A DNA stretch of 64,000 bases from an uncultured Spirochaeta sp. (GCA_913030605.1 CAJWEZ010000021.1:1-64000); one strand, 5' to 3'. Shown: positions 7,009-19,498, numbered from the stretch's first letter. Notes: generated by a model from the sequence alone, not told the origin. Program-made: numbers and translations.

Positions 7009-9648
7009 GTGTCACCCGTAGATCACACCGGGCTTTCCGGTCTCGATGCGCTATTGAATGGCCTGCGCGCCGGCGACAACGTCGTCTGGCGGGTGGACGA
7101 CCTCGATGAGTACCGGCTGTTCTGCCGGGCACTGGCCCGCGCGGCAGCATCGCCGGCGGAGGCGGAATCGTCCGCCGCGGAGCTGGTATACTTCCGCTTT
7201 GCCCAGCACCCGCGACTCTTCTCCGTCGCCGAGATGGAGGAGTGGCAGATCGACGAGGTGGTCCTTCCGCTGGACCACGGCTTTGAGCACTTTATCACCA
7301 CCGTGCACCGCCACATCGTCGGCCACGGAAACCGGGGGGTGCTGTTCTTCGACTCGCTCTCGGACCTCAGCCAGCGCTACTACTCCGACCGCATGATCGG
7401 CAACTTCTTTCAGCTCACCTGTCCGCTCATCCTTCGCACCGAGAGTGTGGCCTACTTCTCCCTGGAGCGCTTTTTTCATTCCTACCACACCGTTGAGCCG
7501 ATCACCGAAACGACGCAGATCCTGATGGACGTGTTTCGCCACGACGGGTCGGTCTTCGTCCAGCCGGTGAAGCTGGACGGGCGCGATGCAACCGCGGCGT
7601 TCACGCTGTTCCGCTGGGCCGACGACGCCCGCTTCGAACCGGTGACCGCAAGCTCCGACATCGTCCCGGTCCTGAACACCCGACCGTGGCCGGGTCTCCG
7701 CAGCGCGAGCTACCGCATGGTGGGTGTCTGGGACCGCGCGTTCCTTGATGCCGAGACCCGCCTGCGGGAAGTGGAGGCGGGGCGCGCACCGCAGGCTGCG
7801 GCGGCGGAAAAGAAGGAGCAGCTTCTCGAACTGATCGTGTCGCGGGAGGAACGAATTCTGGAACTCGCGCGGGAACACCTGTCTCTGGGCGACGTGGTGG
7901 CGATCTGGAAACGGATGGTCGGCACCGGACACATCGGGGGCAAAGCGGTAGGGATGCTGCTGGCAAACGCGATCCTGTGGCGCGGTGACGGCCGCTGGCC
8001 CCGGATCCTCGAAGCGCACGACTCCTTCTTCGTGGGTTCCGACGTGTACTACACCTTCCTGGTGATCAACGACTGCTGGTGGGACCGGCAGCGGCAGAAG
8101 GACCCCGACCGCGTTCTGACCGACAACGAGGACGTCCGGCAGCGAATGCTCAACGGACGCTTCCCGGAGTACATCCTGGACCGCTTTGCGGACATGCTGG
8201 ACTATTTCGGAACCTCGCCGATCATCGTCCGGTCCTCCAGTCTGCTGGAGGACAACTTCGGCAACGCCTTCGCCGGCAAATACGAGAGCGTGTTCTGCAC
8301 GATGCAGGGCAGCCGTGCGGAACGCCTGCAGGAGTTCCTCGCCGCGGTGCGCCGGATCTACGCGAGCACGATCAGCGATGAGGCCCTGGCGTACCGGAAG
8401 AAGCGCGGGATTCTGGACCAGGACGAACAGATGGGACTGCTGGTGCAGCGCGTGTCCGGCGATCGTCACTCGGCGGGAACCCTTGGGGGGCGATGGTTCT
8501 TTCCGCACCTCGCGGGAGTGGCGTTCTCGTACAATCCGTGGGCGTGGCACCGTTCGATCGACCCCGACGCGGGTCTGGTTCGTCTGGTGTTCGGTCTTGG
8601 CACGCGGGCTGTCGACCGCGCCGACGATGACTACACGCGGGTCGTGGCGCTGAACGCGCCGGAGCGACGTCCGGACGGATCACCGGAAGAGATCCGGCGC
8701 CACAGCCAGCGGCGGGTGGACGTGCTGGATCTGGCTCGGCAGACGCTTCGAAGCGTCTATTTCGCAGACCTCCTGAAGGAACGGCTTCCTCTTCCGCTCA
8801 CCCTGGTGGCCGAACGCGACCGCGAACTGGCGCGCCGACGGGATGTGGACAGGGAGCTGGCGTGGACACTCACCTTTGAACGACTCCTGACCCGCACCGC
8901 TCTGGTGACGGACCTCCGGGAGATGCTGGCCGCACTGCGGCGCGTCTACCGGAGCGAAGTTGACGTTGAGTTCACCATCAACATTCGCGAGGACGACGAG
9001 GAACGTCCCTACCGGATCAGCGTAGTCCAGTGCCGGCCGCTGCAGGCCCAGGGGGTCCACGTACCACCGGTAGAACTGCCGGAGGTGCCGCAATCCGCGG
9101 TGGTGCTCCGCTGCGGCGCCGTGATCGGGCACAGCCGCACCCTCACCGTGGAGCGGGTGGTGTACGTACGTCCCGGCGCCTTTGCGGCCCTGTCGGAGGC
9201 CCGGAAACGCGAGCTGGCGCGGGTGCTGCGCACGATCACCGCCTTCGGGGGCAACACCGTCCTCATCGGCCCCGGACGCTGGGGCACCAGCACGCCCGCC
9301 CTGGGCATTCCGGTGCAGGTCCAGGACATCGGCACGACCCGCGTCCTGGTAGAGATCGACCGCATTCACGACAGTCTCGTGGCGGACCTCTCCCTCGGGA
9401 CGCATTTCTTCAACGAGATGGTGGAGGAGGACCTCCTCTACCTCGCCTACCGGGAGGCGAGCACCGCAGACTCATTCGCGCCGGAACTGGTGGAGGGTGA
9501 ACCGAACGCGCTCGTGGACACTCCCGGCGTCGACGCCCAATGGGCCTCGGTGATTCACATCGCCGACGTTTCCGACGCCCCGTGGGAACTGCGCGCCAGC
9601 AGCCAGGACCAGGCGGCGGTTCTGTTCCGCCCGCGGGCGCTCGGGTGA
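7009..9648 (+). CDS. PEP/pyruvate-binding (PPDK-type) protein with a RecA/KaiC-like N-terminus
   Basis: About 879 residues from a GTG at 7009. The N-terminal 210 residues begin TGLSGLDALLNGLRAGDNVVW, reminiscent of KaiC-type domains but with no Walker A loop. The middle holds the PPDK/PEP-synthase nucleotide-binding core (HIGGKAVGMLLANAILWR and, later, SPIIVRSSSLLEDNFGNAFAGKYES). The C-terminus contains GPGRWGTSTPALGIPV. No phosphohistidine swivel domain or PEP-binding TIM barrel is seen, so it is not a complete PEP synthase; a phosphotransfer or regulatory role is possible. A TTG at 6961 is in frame but lies in the znuA operator; TACACT at 6997-7002, 6 nt before the GTG, favours the later start. 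Confidence 0.65.
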   Translation: MSPVDHTGLSGLDALLNGLRAGDNVVWRVDDLDEYRLFCRALARAAASPAEAESSAAELVYFRFAQHPRLFSVAEMEEWQIDEVVLPLDHGFEHFITTVHRHIVGHGNRGVLFFDSLSDLSQRYYSDRMIGNFFQLTCPLILRTESVAYFSLERFFHSYHTVEPITETTQILMDVFRHDGSVFVQPVKLDGRDATAAFTLFRWADDARFEPVTASSDIVPVLNTRPWPGLRSASYRMVGVWDRAFLDAETRLREVEAGRAPQAAAAEKKEQLLELIVSREERILELAREHLSLGDVVAIWKRMVGTGHIGGKAVGMLLANAILWRGDGRWPRILEAHDSFFVGSDVYYTFLVINDCWWDRQRQKDPDRVLTDNEDVRQRMLNGRFPEYILDRFADMLDYFGTSPIIVRSSSLLEDNFGNAFAGKYESVFCTMQGSRAERLQEFLAAVRRIYASTISDEALAYRKKRGILDQDEQMGLLVQRVSGDRHSAGTLGGRWFFPHLAGVAFSYNPWAWHRSIDPDAGLVRLVFGLGTRAVDRADDDYTRVVALNAPERRPDGSPEEIRRHSQRRVDVLDLARQTLRSVYFADLLKERLPLPLTLVAERDRELARRRDVDRELAWTLTFERLLTRTALVTDLREMLAALRRVYRSEVDVEFTINIREDDEERPYRISVVQCRPLQAQGVHVPPVELPEVPQSAVVLRCGAVIGHSRTLTVERVVYVRPGAFAALSEARKRELARVLRTITAFGGNTVLIGPGRWGTSTPALGIPVQVQDIGTTRVLVEIDRIHDSLVADLSLGTHFFNEMVEEDLLYLAYREASTADSFAPELVEGEPNALVDTPGVDAQWASVIHIADVSDAPWELRASSQDQAAVLFRPRALG

Positions 9649-9752
9649 CCGACTCGCACGGCACCGCCTCCCTTGTGCCGACGCTGCTCGCCCCTCCGGT
9701 GCATTGAAAACGATTACCTGGCCCTCTCACGGAAATCTCATTCCCGTTACGG

Positions 9753-9781
9753 TGGTCATTCCGCCGGGATTGCGAAATACT
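9753..9781 (+). promoter_or_regulatory. Possible promoter of the chemoreceptor gene
   Basis: TGGTCA, 17 bp, AATACT, with the ATG 7 nt after the -10 and no Shine-Dalgarno. The rest of the 140-bp gap upstream shows nothing I can name. Confidence 0.35.
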
Positions 9782-9788
9782 CACATGT

Positions 9789-11894
9789 ATGAACCGGCGA
9801 CTCGAATACGCAATCCTCGTCCCTGTACTGTTGGTGATCATCGCGGGTGTCGCCGCGGTGGGAACGTTCAGCTATCTCCGGGCGGATGTCGCCCTTGAAG
9901 ACCACATCGTCCCGCGACTGGTCGTTGCACAGGCCGGCGACGCCAAGTCGGCGGTCGAGGCGACCATGTCCGCTGCAATCGAAACCGGCCGAGTCCTCGC
10001 CGCGGATCCGGCGATCGAGACGTGGCTTCAGGAGGGCGAACCGGACGATCAGCTGCGTACGATCGTTCTCCAGCGCCTGGATCGGCTGGTGCGGAACCAG
10101 GGCTACTACCACGCCTTCCTCGTTGGGTCCGAGACCGGCCACTACTGGGCCGACGGCGTTCGACTCCTGGACACCGTGAGCCGGGAGGACCCCGACGACA
10201 GCTGGTTCTTCGATGCCCTGGCCATGGACGGGGAGTACGTCCTCAACCTCGACTACAACCAGGAGCTGAACAACACCCTCCTGTTCGTAAACACTCCCGT
10301 GGAGGTTCAGGGTGAGCGCATCGGCGTTGCCGGTGTCGGCCTCAACGTCTCGTCGGTGGTCCCGGCCAGTGCGGCCCACGAGGGGGGCGAGCTCTTCCTG
10401 GTGGACACCGCGGGAACGATCCTCGCTGGGGCCAACCCTGCCCACGCCGGAGCGACCATTACCGACTTTGTGCCGGACCTTACCGCCGGGATGATCACCG
10501 GAGACGGCACCGAGCGGCTTGTCCGCAACGAGGAGCAGCTGTCGGTGCGGGCGGTGCCGGGAGACGTTTTCGTCGCCTCCCGTCGCGTCCTGAACAGCGA
10601 CTACTACCTCGTGGCCACCGTTCCCACGGCGATCTCGGAGGCGCCGCTGGCGCAAATCCGGCTCGCCACCCTGGTGACCGGTCTGGTGGTGGCACTGCTT
10701 GCGTTCTTCATCCTCCGGGTACTCGTTCGCCGGGCGGTGAAGGCGATCGTCCTCGTGTCGGAGCAGCTCGACGAGATCGCCAGCGGCGAGGCTGACCTCT
10801 CCCAGGAACTCACCGTCCACGGACACAACGAAGTGGGAGTCCTCGCGAAACGCTTCAACCGGTTCATCGCCTCGCTGGCGGATCTGATCCGTCAGGTGGC
10901 AGCCGACACCAACTCGCTGTCGGCGGAAAAGGACGAGATTGTGGCCAACGCCACGGAGACCGCGTCGTCGGTCAACGAGATCGCCTCGAACATCGGAAGC
11001 GTGTCGTCCTCGGTTGACCGTCTCCACGAGTCGATCGAATCGACCGCCGGGAAAGTCCAGGAGATCACGGCGGCGATCGGGCGCATGGAGGCGGAGGTGA
11101 ACGCCCAGGTCAGCGCCATCGAACAGACCTCGGCGTCGGTCGAGGAGATGAACGCCCAGTCGGCGAGCATCCGCTCAACCGCCACGCGCCGCGTGGAAGA
11201 GGTCGACCAGCTGAGCGAAGCGGTATCCCGGAGCTCGGAGCACCTGGACGACTTGAGCGCAAAGGCCGAGGAGCTGGCGCGACGTACCGATCAGATGCTG
11301 GAAGCCACCAGCGTGATTAACGGCATCGCATCCCAGACCAATCTGCTCTCGATGAACGCCGCGATCGAGGCCGCTCACGCCGGCGAGGCGGGCCGCGGCT
11401 TCTCCGTGGTGGCGGAGGAGATTCGCAAACTCGCCGAGACGTCGGCGGACAACGCCAAGGCGATCCACGACAGCCTCCGCGGCAGCGTCGACCTGATCAC
11501 CGAGATCAACGGCGCCTTCGAATCGATGCGCTCCACCTTTGGATCGGTCACCGACAGCACACGCGGTACCCGCGACGCATTTGCGGAGATCGAGAGTACC
11601 GTCTCTGAACTGTCAACGGGAATGGACGAGGTAACCCGGGCGGTGGTGTCGATCCGCGACGCGATCATGACGATCGACGAACAGTCCCGGACGGTCAGCG
11701 GTCTCACCGGAGAGATCACCGAACTCAACCGCCAGAACAGCGAGATTGGGACCGAGGTTCAGGGAGCGGTGACGGAGATCCGGACCGGCGCCGATCAGAT
11801 CAATGAATCGGTGACGAATCTGAACAACAGCCTGCAGGAACTCGGAGATAGCGTAAACCGGATCCACGACCAGGTGCGGAGGTTCCGCACCTGA
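9789..11894 (+). CDS. Methyl-accepting chemotaxis protein
   Basis: A 701-residue receptor. A membrane segment at about 8-30 is followed by a Cache-type periplasmic sensor (about 31-285), a second membrane segment at about 293-315, HAMP (about 316-370) and a long coiled-coil signalling domain. The hairpin tip has the conserved [20 protein letters not shown] and GRGFSVVAEEIRKLAE at about 510-550. It lacks a C-terminal CheR-docking pentapeptide. It will couple to CheA/CheW at the membrane; the ligand is unknown but is probably a small molecule bound by the Cache domain. Convergent with htrA. Confidence 0.9.
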   Translation: MNRRLEYAILVPVLLVIIAGVAAVGTFSYLRADVALEDHIVPRLVVAQAGDAKSAVEATMSAAIETGRVLAADPAIETWLQEGEPDDQLRTIVLQRLDRLVRNQGYYHAFLVGSETGHYWADGVRLLDTVSREDPDDSWFFDALAMDGEYVLNLDYNQELNNTLLFVNTPVEVQGERIGVAGVGLNVSSVVPASAAHEGGELFLVDTAGTILAGANPAHAGATITDFVPDLTAGMITGDGTERLVRNEEQLSVRAVPGDVFVASRRVLNSDYYLVATVPTAISEAPLAQIRLATLVTGLVVALLAFFILRVLVRRAVKAIVLVSEQLDEIASGEADLSQELTVHGHNEVGVLAKRFNRFIASLADLIRQVAADTNSLSAEKDEIVANATETASSVNEIASNIGSVSSSVDRLHESIESTAGKVQEITAAIGRMEAEVNAQVSAIEQTSASVEEMNAQSASIRSTATRRVEEVDQLSEAVSRSSEHLDDLSAKAEELARRTDQMLEATSVINGIASQTNLLSMNAAIEAAHAGEAGRGFSVVAEEIRKLAETSADNAKAIHDSLRGSVDLITEINGAFESMRSTFGSVTDSTRGTRDAFAEIESTVSELSTGMDEVTRAVVSIRDAIMTIDEQSRTVSGLTGEITELNRQNSEIGTEVQGAVTEIRTGADQINESVTNLNNSLQELGDSVNRIHDQVRRFRT

Positions 11895-11916
11895 CCGGGA
11901 TCCGGGAGGAGGAGCG

Positions 11917-13440
11917 TTAGCGGGGTCGGACGAATCCGAGGATGACGGTGTTGCCGTCCCGCAGGACGCGGAACTGCACTTCCCGGGAATCCATCCCGGC
12001 GAGGGCGCGGTAGAAGTCCTGCGCCGACTCGATCGTGGTCCCGTTGACGGTGGTGACCACGTCGCCACGGCGAATGCCGCTTCCCTGGGCGGGCGTTCCG
12101 TCGGTCACCGAGGCAACCACTACGCCGTCGGTCCGTCGCGAGAGATCCAGCTGAGAGCGGATCTGATCGGTCAGGGGCTGCACGGCAAGTCCCGGCCACA
12201 GCTGCTGTGTATCGGCACCGGCCTGACTGTCCCGGACACTCGTCTTGATTGTCAGTTCGGTCTGCGCACCGTTACGGAGTACGCGTACCGCGACTTCATC
12301 GCCCGGAGGCAGGGTTGCGATCGAGCGAACCAGGTCGCCTCCGTTCTGGATCTCGGTGTCCCCGATCTGGAGCACGACGTCACCGGGCTGAATACCACCC
12401 TCAGCGGCGGGCGAGTTGTCGTACACCCCGTACACGAAGGCGCCACCGGAGTCGGGCGCACCCAGGTCGGTTCGCAGTGCGTCGGAGGGGTCACCTGTCA
12501 TGACACCGAGCCAGGAATACGCAACCTCACCGCGTTCGATGAAATCGGTGATCGCGCGCTGCGCCATGTTGATCGGAATCGCGAAGCCGATGCCATCGCT
12601 TCCGCCACTGCGGGACGCGATCCAGGTGTTTATTCCGACGACCTGTCCCTCGAGGTTTACCAGCGCGCCACCGGAGTTGCCCTGGTTGATTGCGGCGTCG
12701 GTCTGGATGTAACTGGTGATACCGCTGATGCCGGACTGCGGCGTTACCGATCGTTCCTTGGCGCTGACGATTCCTGCCGTCACCGAGGACTGAAACCCGA
12801 GGGGATTGCCCACGGCGAACACCCAGTCGCCGATCTCCAGGCTTGAGGAATCGCCGAGCTGTGCGATGGGGATATCGTCCTGCGTCTGGAAGGAGACAAG
12901 CGCCAGATCCATCAGGTCGTCGGTGCCCACCAGGCTTCCGGTGTACTTCCGTCCGTCGCTCAGCACCACCTCGATCTCGTCCGCCTCGCCTGCAACGTGG
13001 TTGTTGGTAAGCACGTACACCGTATCGCGGTCACGCGCCACCATCACACCGGACCCGAGCCCACGCTGCTGGTACTGCTGTTCCTGAGGTCCTTTCTGGC
13101 CGGGCTGCCCGAAGAAGAACGAGAACGGGTTCGTCGGGACCTCCCGGGTGACCGTGCTGACGGTGTTGATTTCCACGACCACCGGAAGTGTCGCGGCTGC
13201 TACCGTCCGGAACTGGTCCTGAAACGCCCGGGAGACGTTTTCGCTGTCCGTGGAGACGTTCATGGACGCCGGTGTCGGCGAAACCGATGCCGGCTGAGCC
13301 GGCGCGCTGCCGGCTCCGATGGTGACGGACTCGTTCGAACCGGCGAGGCCGGCCCCCACGAATCCCCCTCCAACCGAGAGGGCCAGAACCGCAACGGCGA
13401 GGCCCCCGTACCGTAGTATCGATGTGAGTGAATGTTTCAT
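11917..13440 (-). CDS. HtrA/DegP-type periplasmic serine protease
   Basis: A 507-residue protein with an N-terminal membrane or signal segment (about 12-33). Trypsin-like domain with catalytic His148 (TNNHVAG), Asp178 (DLMDLALV) and Ser256 (GNSGGALV), followed by two PDZ domains (about 310-400 and 415-505). A Q-rich LA-loop (FFFGQPGQKGPQEQQYQQ) precedes the catalytic core, as in DegP. It degrades or refolds damaged envelope proteins. A strong Shine-Dalgarno (AGGAGGG, 8 nt) marks the start, unlike several neighbouring genes. Confidence 0.92.
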   Translation of the reverse strand: MKHSLTSILRYGGLAVAVLALSVGGGFVGAGLAGSNESVTIGAGSAPAQPASVSPTPASMNVSTDSENVSRAFQDQFRTVAAATLPVVVEINTVSTVTREVPTNPFSFFFGQPGQKGPQEQQYQQRGLGSGVMVARDRDTVYVLTNNHVAGEADEIEVVLSDGRKYTGSLVGTDDLMDLALVSFQTQDDIPIAQLGDSSSLEIGDWVFAVGNPLGFQSSVTAGIVSAKERSVTPQSGISGITSYIQTDAAINQGNSGGALVNLEGQVVGINTWIASRSGGSDGIGFAIPINMAQRAITDFIERGEVAYSWLGVMTGDPSDALRTDLGAPDSGGAFVYGVYDNSPAAEGGIQPGDVVLQIGDTEIQNGGDLVRSIATLPPGDEVAVRVLRNGAQTELTIKTSVRDSQAGADTQQLWPGLAVQPLTDQIRSQLDLSRRTDGVVVASVTDGTPAQGSGIRRGDVVTTVNGTTIESAQDFYRALAGMDSREVQFRVLRDGNTVILGFVRPR

Positions 13441-13509
13441 CGTTGGTTCCCTCCTGTCTACGTATCAAACAGTAGGGATCAACCCTTTCAGCAGTATTTC
13501 AGGGGCATT

Positions 13510-14469
13510 TCAGTTTTGTAATGCCGCCTCCCGTTCCAGCGCAGTCCGCAGGTGGTCCATATTGTCCAACGGTGAAAGCCCCGCGTCGGCCAGGTCGCGG
13601 ACCAGCGTTTCGGGCAGTCGCCCCCCGAAATACACCGGTACCGTCGCCGGCAGGTGCTCCCGGACCGCGGAGAACGCCCGGTACACTGCCATGTCGTACT
13701 GATGCGTGACGCAGGTGAGAAGAACGGCGTGGGCGCGGACGTCTGTGGCGGCGGCGACGATCGCGTCCGACGGGATGTCACTCCCCAGGATAAGCGGATC
13801 CCAGCCGACGGCGGCGGCGTGAACCGCCGACGCGAGGGCGCCGAGATCCGACGGGTGCCCCTCGGGGGTGGCGATTACCACTCGTCGTCCCTGCGTCGGG
13901 TACGACGATATCCCGAGCAAAAAGCCGGACACCAGAATGCGCAGCTGTGCCCGGGCAAACGCCACGTGCACCGCGGAGCCGTCGCCGTCGGTGACCCGGT
14001 CCTTGACCCTGCGCATGACGGGGAACACGAACCGGTCAGCCAGATCCAGCCGCCCCTGGGCTGTGAGAGCGGCGTCCGCCGCGCGGCGCAGACCGCCGGT
14101 GTCGAGGGCCATGACCGCCGCAACGGCGTCCTCGACCAGGTCGCGCTCGCGAATCACCTGCATCGGCTGCGGGGTTCCAAGGGCCGGGGCACGACCCTCC
14201 GGCCCGGTCGGTACCACCTGACCCGCCGGCCCCAGCTCCTCGAGCATATCGGTGAGTTTCGCGGCGCTCAGTTCGACGATATCGCCGACCCGGTACCCCG
14301 CTCGAAGCAGCCGCGAGATGAGTACGAGGCGATCGAGGAGTGCGCGAGAATACACGCGCCGTCCGCTTCCATCTCTGGTGGGACGCACGCCGTTGTAGCG
14401 GCGCTCCCACGCCCTGAGCACTTCCGGCGTCAGACCGGTCTTCTGGGCAACCACACTGATCGGATACAT
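13510..14469 (-). CDS. MerR-family regulator with B12-binding-like domain (CarH/LitR type)
   Basis: A 319-residue protein. An N-terminal MerR helix-turn-helix (YPISVVAQKTGLTPEVLRAWERRY) is followed by a helical bundle (about 110-190) and a Rossmann-like B12-binding domain (about 190-310). Family members use adenosylcobalamin as a light sensor or redox cofactor. In CarH a His in the motif xPPGExHELG is the lower cobalt ligand; here the matching segment is ATPEGHPSDLG with Ser at that position, so cofactor binding is uncertain. A promoter-like TTGTGG-N18-TAGTAT lies upstream with the ATG 9 nt after the -10. Target genes are unknown; htrA is the nearest gene downstream. Confidence 0.75.
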   Translation of the reverse strand: MYPISVVAQKTGLTPEVLRAWERRYNGVRPTRDGSGRRVYSRALLDRLVLISRLLRAGYRVGDIVELSAAKLTDMLEELGPAGQVVPTGPEGRAPALGTPQPMQVIRERDLVEDAVAAVMALDTGGLRRAADAALTAQGRLDLADRFVFPVMRRVKDRVTDGDGSAVHVAFARAQLRILVSGFLLGISSYPTQGRRVVIATPEGHPSDLGALASAVHAAAVGWDPLILGSDIPSDAIVAAATDVRAHAVLLTCVTHQYDMAVYRAFSAVREHLPATVPVYFGGRLPETLVRDLADAGLSPLDNMDHLRTALEREAALQN

Positions 14470-14551
14470 GAGGTATACATACTATCGACAGAAAGGAATC
14501 GTCCACAAAAACCGTTGAACAGGTGATGGACAGATGGTGAACGCCGGATGA

Positions 14552-17438
<2,887 letters not shown>

Positions 17439-17481
17439 GATCATCCTCCGAAATGGGTGTGGTGGTATGGTGCTACGTGTT

Positions 17482-18078
17482 TCAGCCGTAGCGCTGTGTG
17501 TGATACTCGAACAGGCCCTGCAGCATGCGCATGGCGTTGTTCGGGGTGACCGTGGCGCCGGTGTAGGCGTCGACGGAACCGTGCATCGCTTCGTACGAGT
17601 CGATCTCCTCCTCGGTCTTCCCGAGGATGTAGTCGCCGATGAACTGATCGAAGAACAGGTCATGAACCGGCGTGCCGTCCCACGACTCGATGCTGTCACC
17701 GTACATCCCGGCGGTGTAGTGACCGCTGGAATCCTCGCCGTAGGAGATATTTGCGATCGAGTTGGTCGCCTTGTCGATCTCCACGTACGCCACCGACCAG
17801 TAGTTGACCTCCGGTCCCCGGCACGTGCAGGCGATGTAGGCGACCTGGTACTTCACCGTCTCCAGCTGCTCGTACTCAAACAACACGAACGCGGGTGTCT
17901 CGACCTCTTCCTTGTGCCCGTCCACGTGGGTGTAGTAGAAGGCGTTTTCCACCCGGATCCCGGGTGCCTCGTCCGGTGTTGCGTCGGCGGTGTTCGCCGG
18001 CTCGTCGCCCTGTGTACCGCACGAGGCCACCAGGGCAGCGAGCAGCACCAGACACATGATCCGCACGATGTGTTTCAT
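17482..18078 (-). CDS. FMN-binding-domain lipoprotein (ApbE-flavinylated)
   Basis: A 198-residue protein with lipobox LVASC (Cys20). The C-terminal region carries DAYTGATVTP (170-179), which fits the ApbE flavin-transferase consensus DxxsGATxT; Thr176 would carry covalent FMN. The middle holds an unusual CTC pair (Cys84, Cys86). Proteins of this kind shuttle electrons outside the membrane, as in Nqr/Rnf subunits and extracellular reductases. It pairs with the double-rhodanese lipoprotein downstream. A Shine-Dalgarno (GAGGAGG) precedes the ATG. Confidence 0.85.
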   Translation of the reverse strand: MKHIVRIMCLVLLAALVASCGTQGDEPANTADATPDEAPGIRVENAFYYTHVDGHKEEVETPAFVLFEYEQLETVKYQVAYIACTCRGPEVNYWSVAYVEIDKATNSIANISYGEDSSGHYTAGMYGDSIESWDGTPVHDLFFDQFIGDYILGKTEEEIDSYEAMHGSVDAYTGATVTPNNAMRMLQGLFEYHTQRYG

Positions 18079-18153
18079 GCGTTCCTCCTCTGAAATGTTC
18101 CTGTAATGTTTTTATTCAAACACGCGTCACGTTGATCCGTCAATATGTGATTT

Positions 18154-18165
18154 ATTATGCATAAT
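18154..18165. promoter_or_regulatory. 12-bp palindrome in an AT-rich upstream region
   Basis: ATTATGCATAAT lies in the AT-rich part of the 268-bp gap upstream of the FMN-binding gene and may be an operator. The same gap holds TTGACG on the minus strand near 18136-18141 and a T-rich stretch near 18185. I cannot fix a single promoter. Confidence 0.3.
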
Positions 18166-18259
18166 TGTCAGCTTTATTGTGCTGATATTTTTTTACTATA
18201 TACAAAAAAAATCGGCAGGATTCGCGCCTGCCAGGGGAACACCGGTACGCCGTGGGCAT

Positions 18260-18290
18260 AAAAAAACGGCGCCGGGGTACCCGGCGCCGC
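18260..18290 (-). terminator. Intrinsic terminator after serC
   Basis: On the minus strand CGGCGCCGGG, a 3-nt loop, CCCGGCGCCG, then seven Ts. Ten perfect G-C-rich pairs, 57 bp past the serC stop. Confidence 0.9.
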
Positions 18291-18346
18291 ATGTGAAAAC
18301 CCGTTGAGGACGGGAATCGACGCTGACAGTCTCCTGTCCGCGACTC

Positions 18347-19429
18347 CTACCCGCGGAAGTCCTTCATGAAGGCGACCAGCTTCTCCACACCGCTTTCGGG
18401 CATGGCGTTGTAGATCGACGCACGTATGCCGCCCACACTGCGGTGTCCCTTGAGACCGATCATCCCGCGCTCCGCCGCGTCCGCGACAAACCGTTTCTCG
18501 GCCTCCTCGTCCGGAAGGCGGAACACGACGTTCATGTCGGAACGGTACGCGGCATCCACGGGACACCGGTAGTAGCCGTCGGAACTGTCAATTGCCTCGT
18601 ACAGGGCCGCTGCCTTGCGGCGGTTGCGGTCGGCCACGCTCCCGAGACCGCCTTCGTCGGCGATCCACTCCAGCACCAGCGACAGCGCCCAGACCGGAAA
18701 CACCGGCGGTGTGTTGTACAGCGAGTTCTTGTCGGCGTGGGTTCGGTACCGCAGATACGCCGGAACCGACTCGGGGGTCCGGTCCAGCAGATCGTCGCGG
18801 ATAATCACCACGGTCACGCCGGCCGGTCCGAGGTTCTTCTGCGCACCGGCGTAGATCAGACCGAAATCGCTCACCGGAACCGGCCGGCTCATGATGTCGC
18901 TGGACATGTCGGCCACCAGCGGTGCCTCGACCCGCGGGAACGTCTTCCACTGCAACCCCTCGATCGTCTCGTTGGAGGTAATGTGCAGGTACGAGGCACC
19001 GGCGGTTGAGCGTACGGACCCGGCATCCGGCAACGCGGTGAACCCGCCATCGCTTCCATCGAAGATCGTGTGAACGGTTGCGAACTTCCGGGCGTCGGCG
19101 GCAGCTTTCTTGGCCCAGCTTCCGGACAGCACGAGGTCGACCGACGGCGTGGTATCGGCGCCACCGGTCAGATTCATGGGAACCATGCCGAACTGCATCG
19201 TGGCACCACCGCCGAGGAGCAGGATCGAATAGCCCTCCGGCACCTGAAGCAGTTCCCGGACCAGTCCCACGGCCCGGTTGTGAACCGCGTCGTACTCCGG
19301 GCTTCGATGACTCGTCTCCACCAGGGACAGCCCCGTCCCCCGGTAATCGACGAACTCCTTCTGAATCTGTTCCAGAACCGGAAGCGGCAGCGTTGCCGGC
19401 CCGGCGTAAAAGTTGTAGACCCGTGCCAT
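18347..19429 (-). CDS. serC: Phosphoserine aminotransferase
   Basis: A 360-residue class V aminotransferase that makes 3-phosphoserine from 3-phosphohydroxypyruvate and glutamate, with a second role in pyridoxine synthesis in many bacteria. Marks: YNFYAGPATLP at the N-terminus, GGGATMQF, the PLP-lysine motif YAGAQKNLGPAG, and GHRSVGGIRASIYNA near the end. Full length. The start has no Shine-Dalgarno; GATACG lies 8 nt upstream, and a perfect CRP-type site is centred 61.5 bp before the A of the ATG. Confidence 0.95.
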   Translation of the reverse strand: MARVYNFYAGPATLPLPVLEQIQKEFVDYRGTGLSLVETSHRSPEYDAVHNRAVGLVRELLQVPEGYSILLLGGGATMQFGMVPMNLTGGADTTPSVDLVLSGSWAKKAAADARKFATVHTIFDGSDGGFTALPDAGSVRSTAGASYLHITSNETIEGLQWKTFPRVEAPLVADMSSDIMSRPVPVSDFGLIYAGAQKNLGPAGVTVVIIRDDLLDRTPESVPAYLRYRTHADKNSLYNTPPVFPVWALSLVLEWIADEGGLGSVADRNRRKAAALYEAIDSSDGYYRCPVDAAYRSDMNVVFRLPDEEAEKRFVADAAERGMIGLKGHRSVGGIRASIYNAMPESGVEKLVAFMKDFRG

Positions 19430-19482
19430 GGCGAAAGCGTATCAGAGTTGCCCTCTGTTGATCTACCAATTCACGGTTTTGA

Positions 19483-19498
19483 TGTGATCCAGGTCACA
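19483..19498. promoter_or_regulatory. CRP-family binding site between serC and the permease gene
   Basis: TGTGATCCAGGTCACA is a perfect match to TGTGA-N6-TCACA. The centre (19490.5) lies 61.5 bp from the serC ATG and 64.5 bp from the divergent GTG, close to the class I activator position if both transcripts are leaderless. Confidence 0.55.

Noticed and set aside
7051-8550. Long minus-strand ORF (499 codons) opposite the PEP/pyruvate-binding gene
   Set aside because: It is a GC-driven shadow frame: composition rich in Arg, Gly, His and Pro, no domain, and the plus-strand protein has clear motifs.
18120-18147. FNR-type site around TTGATCCGTCAA in the FMN-protein upstream region
   Set aside because: Arms TTGA and TCAA are only 4 bp apart; the FNR box needs six between these tetramers. 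Not reported as a site.
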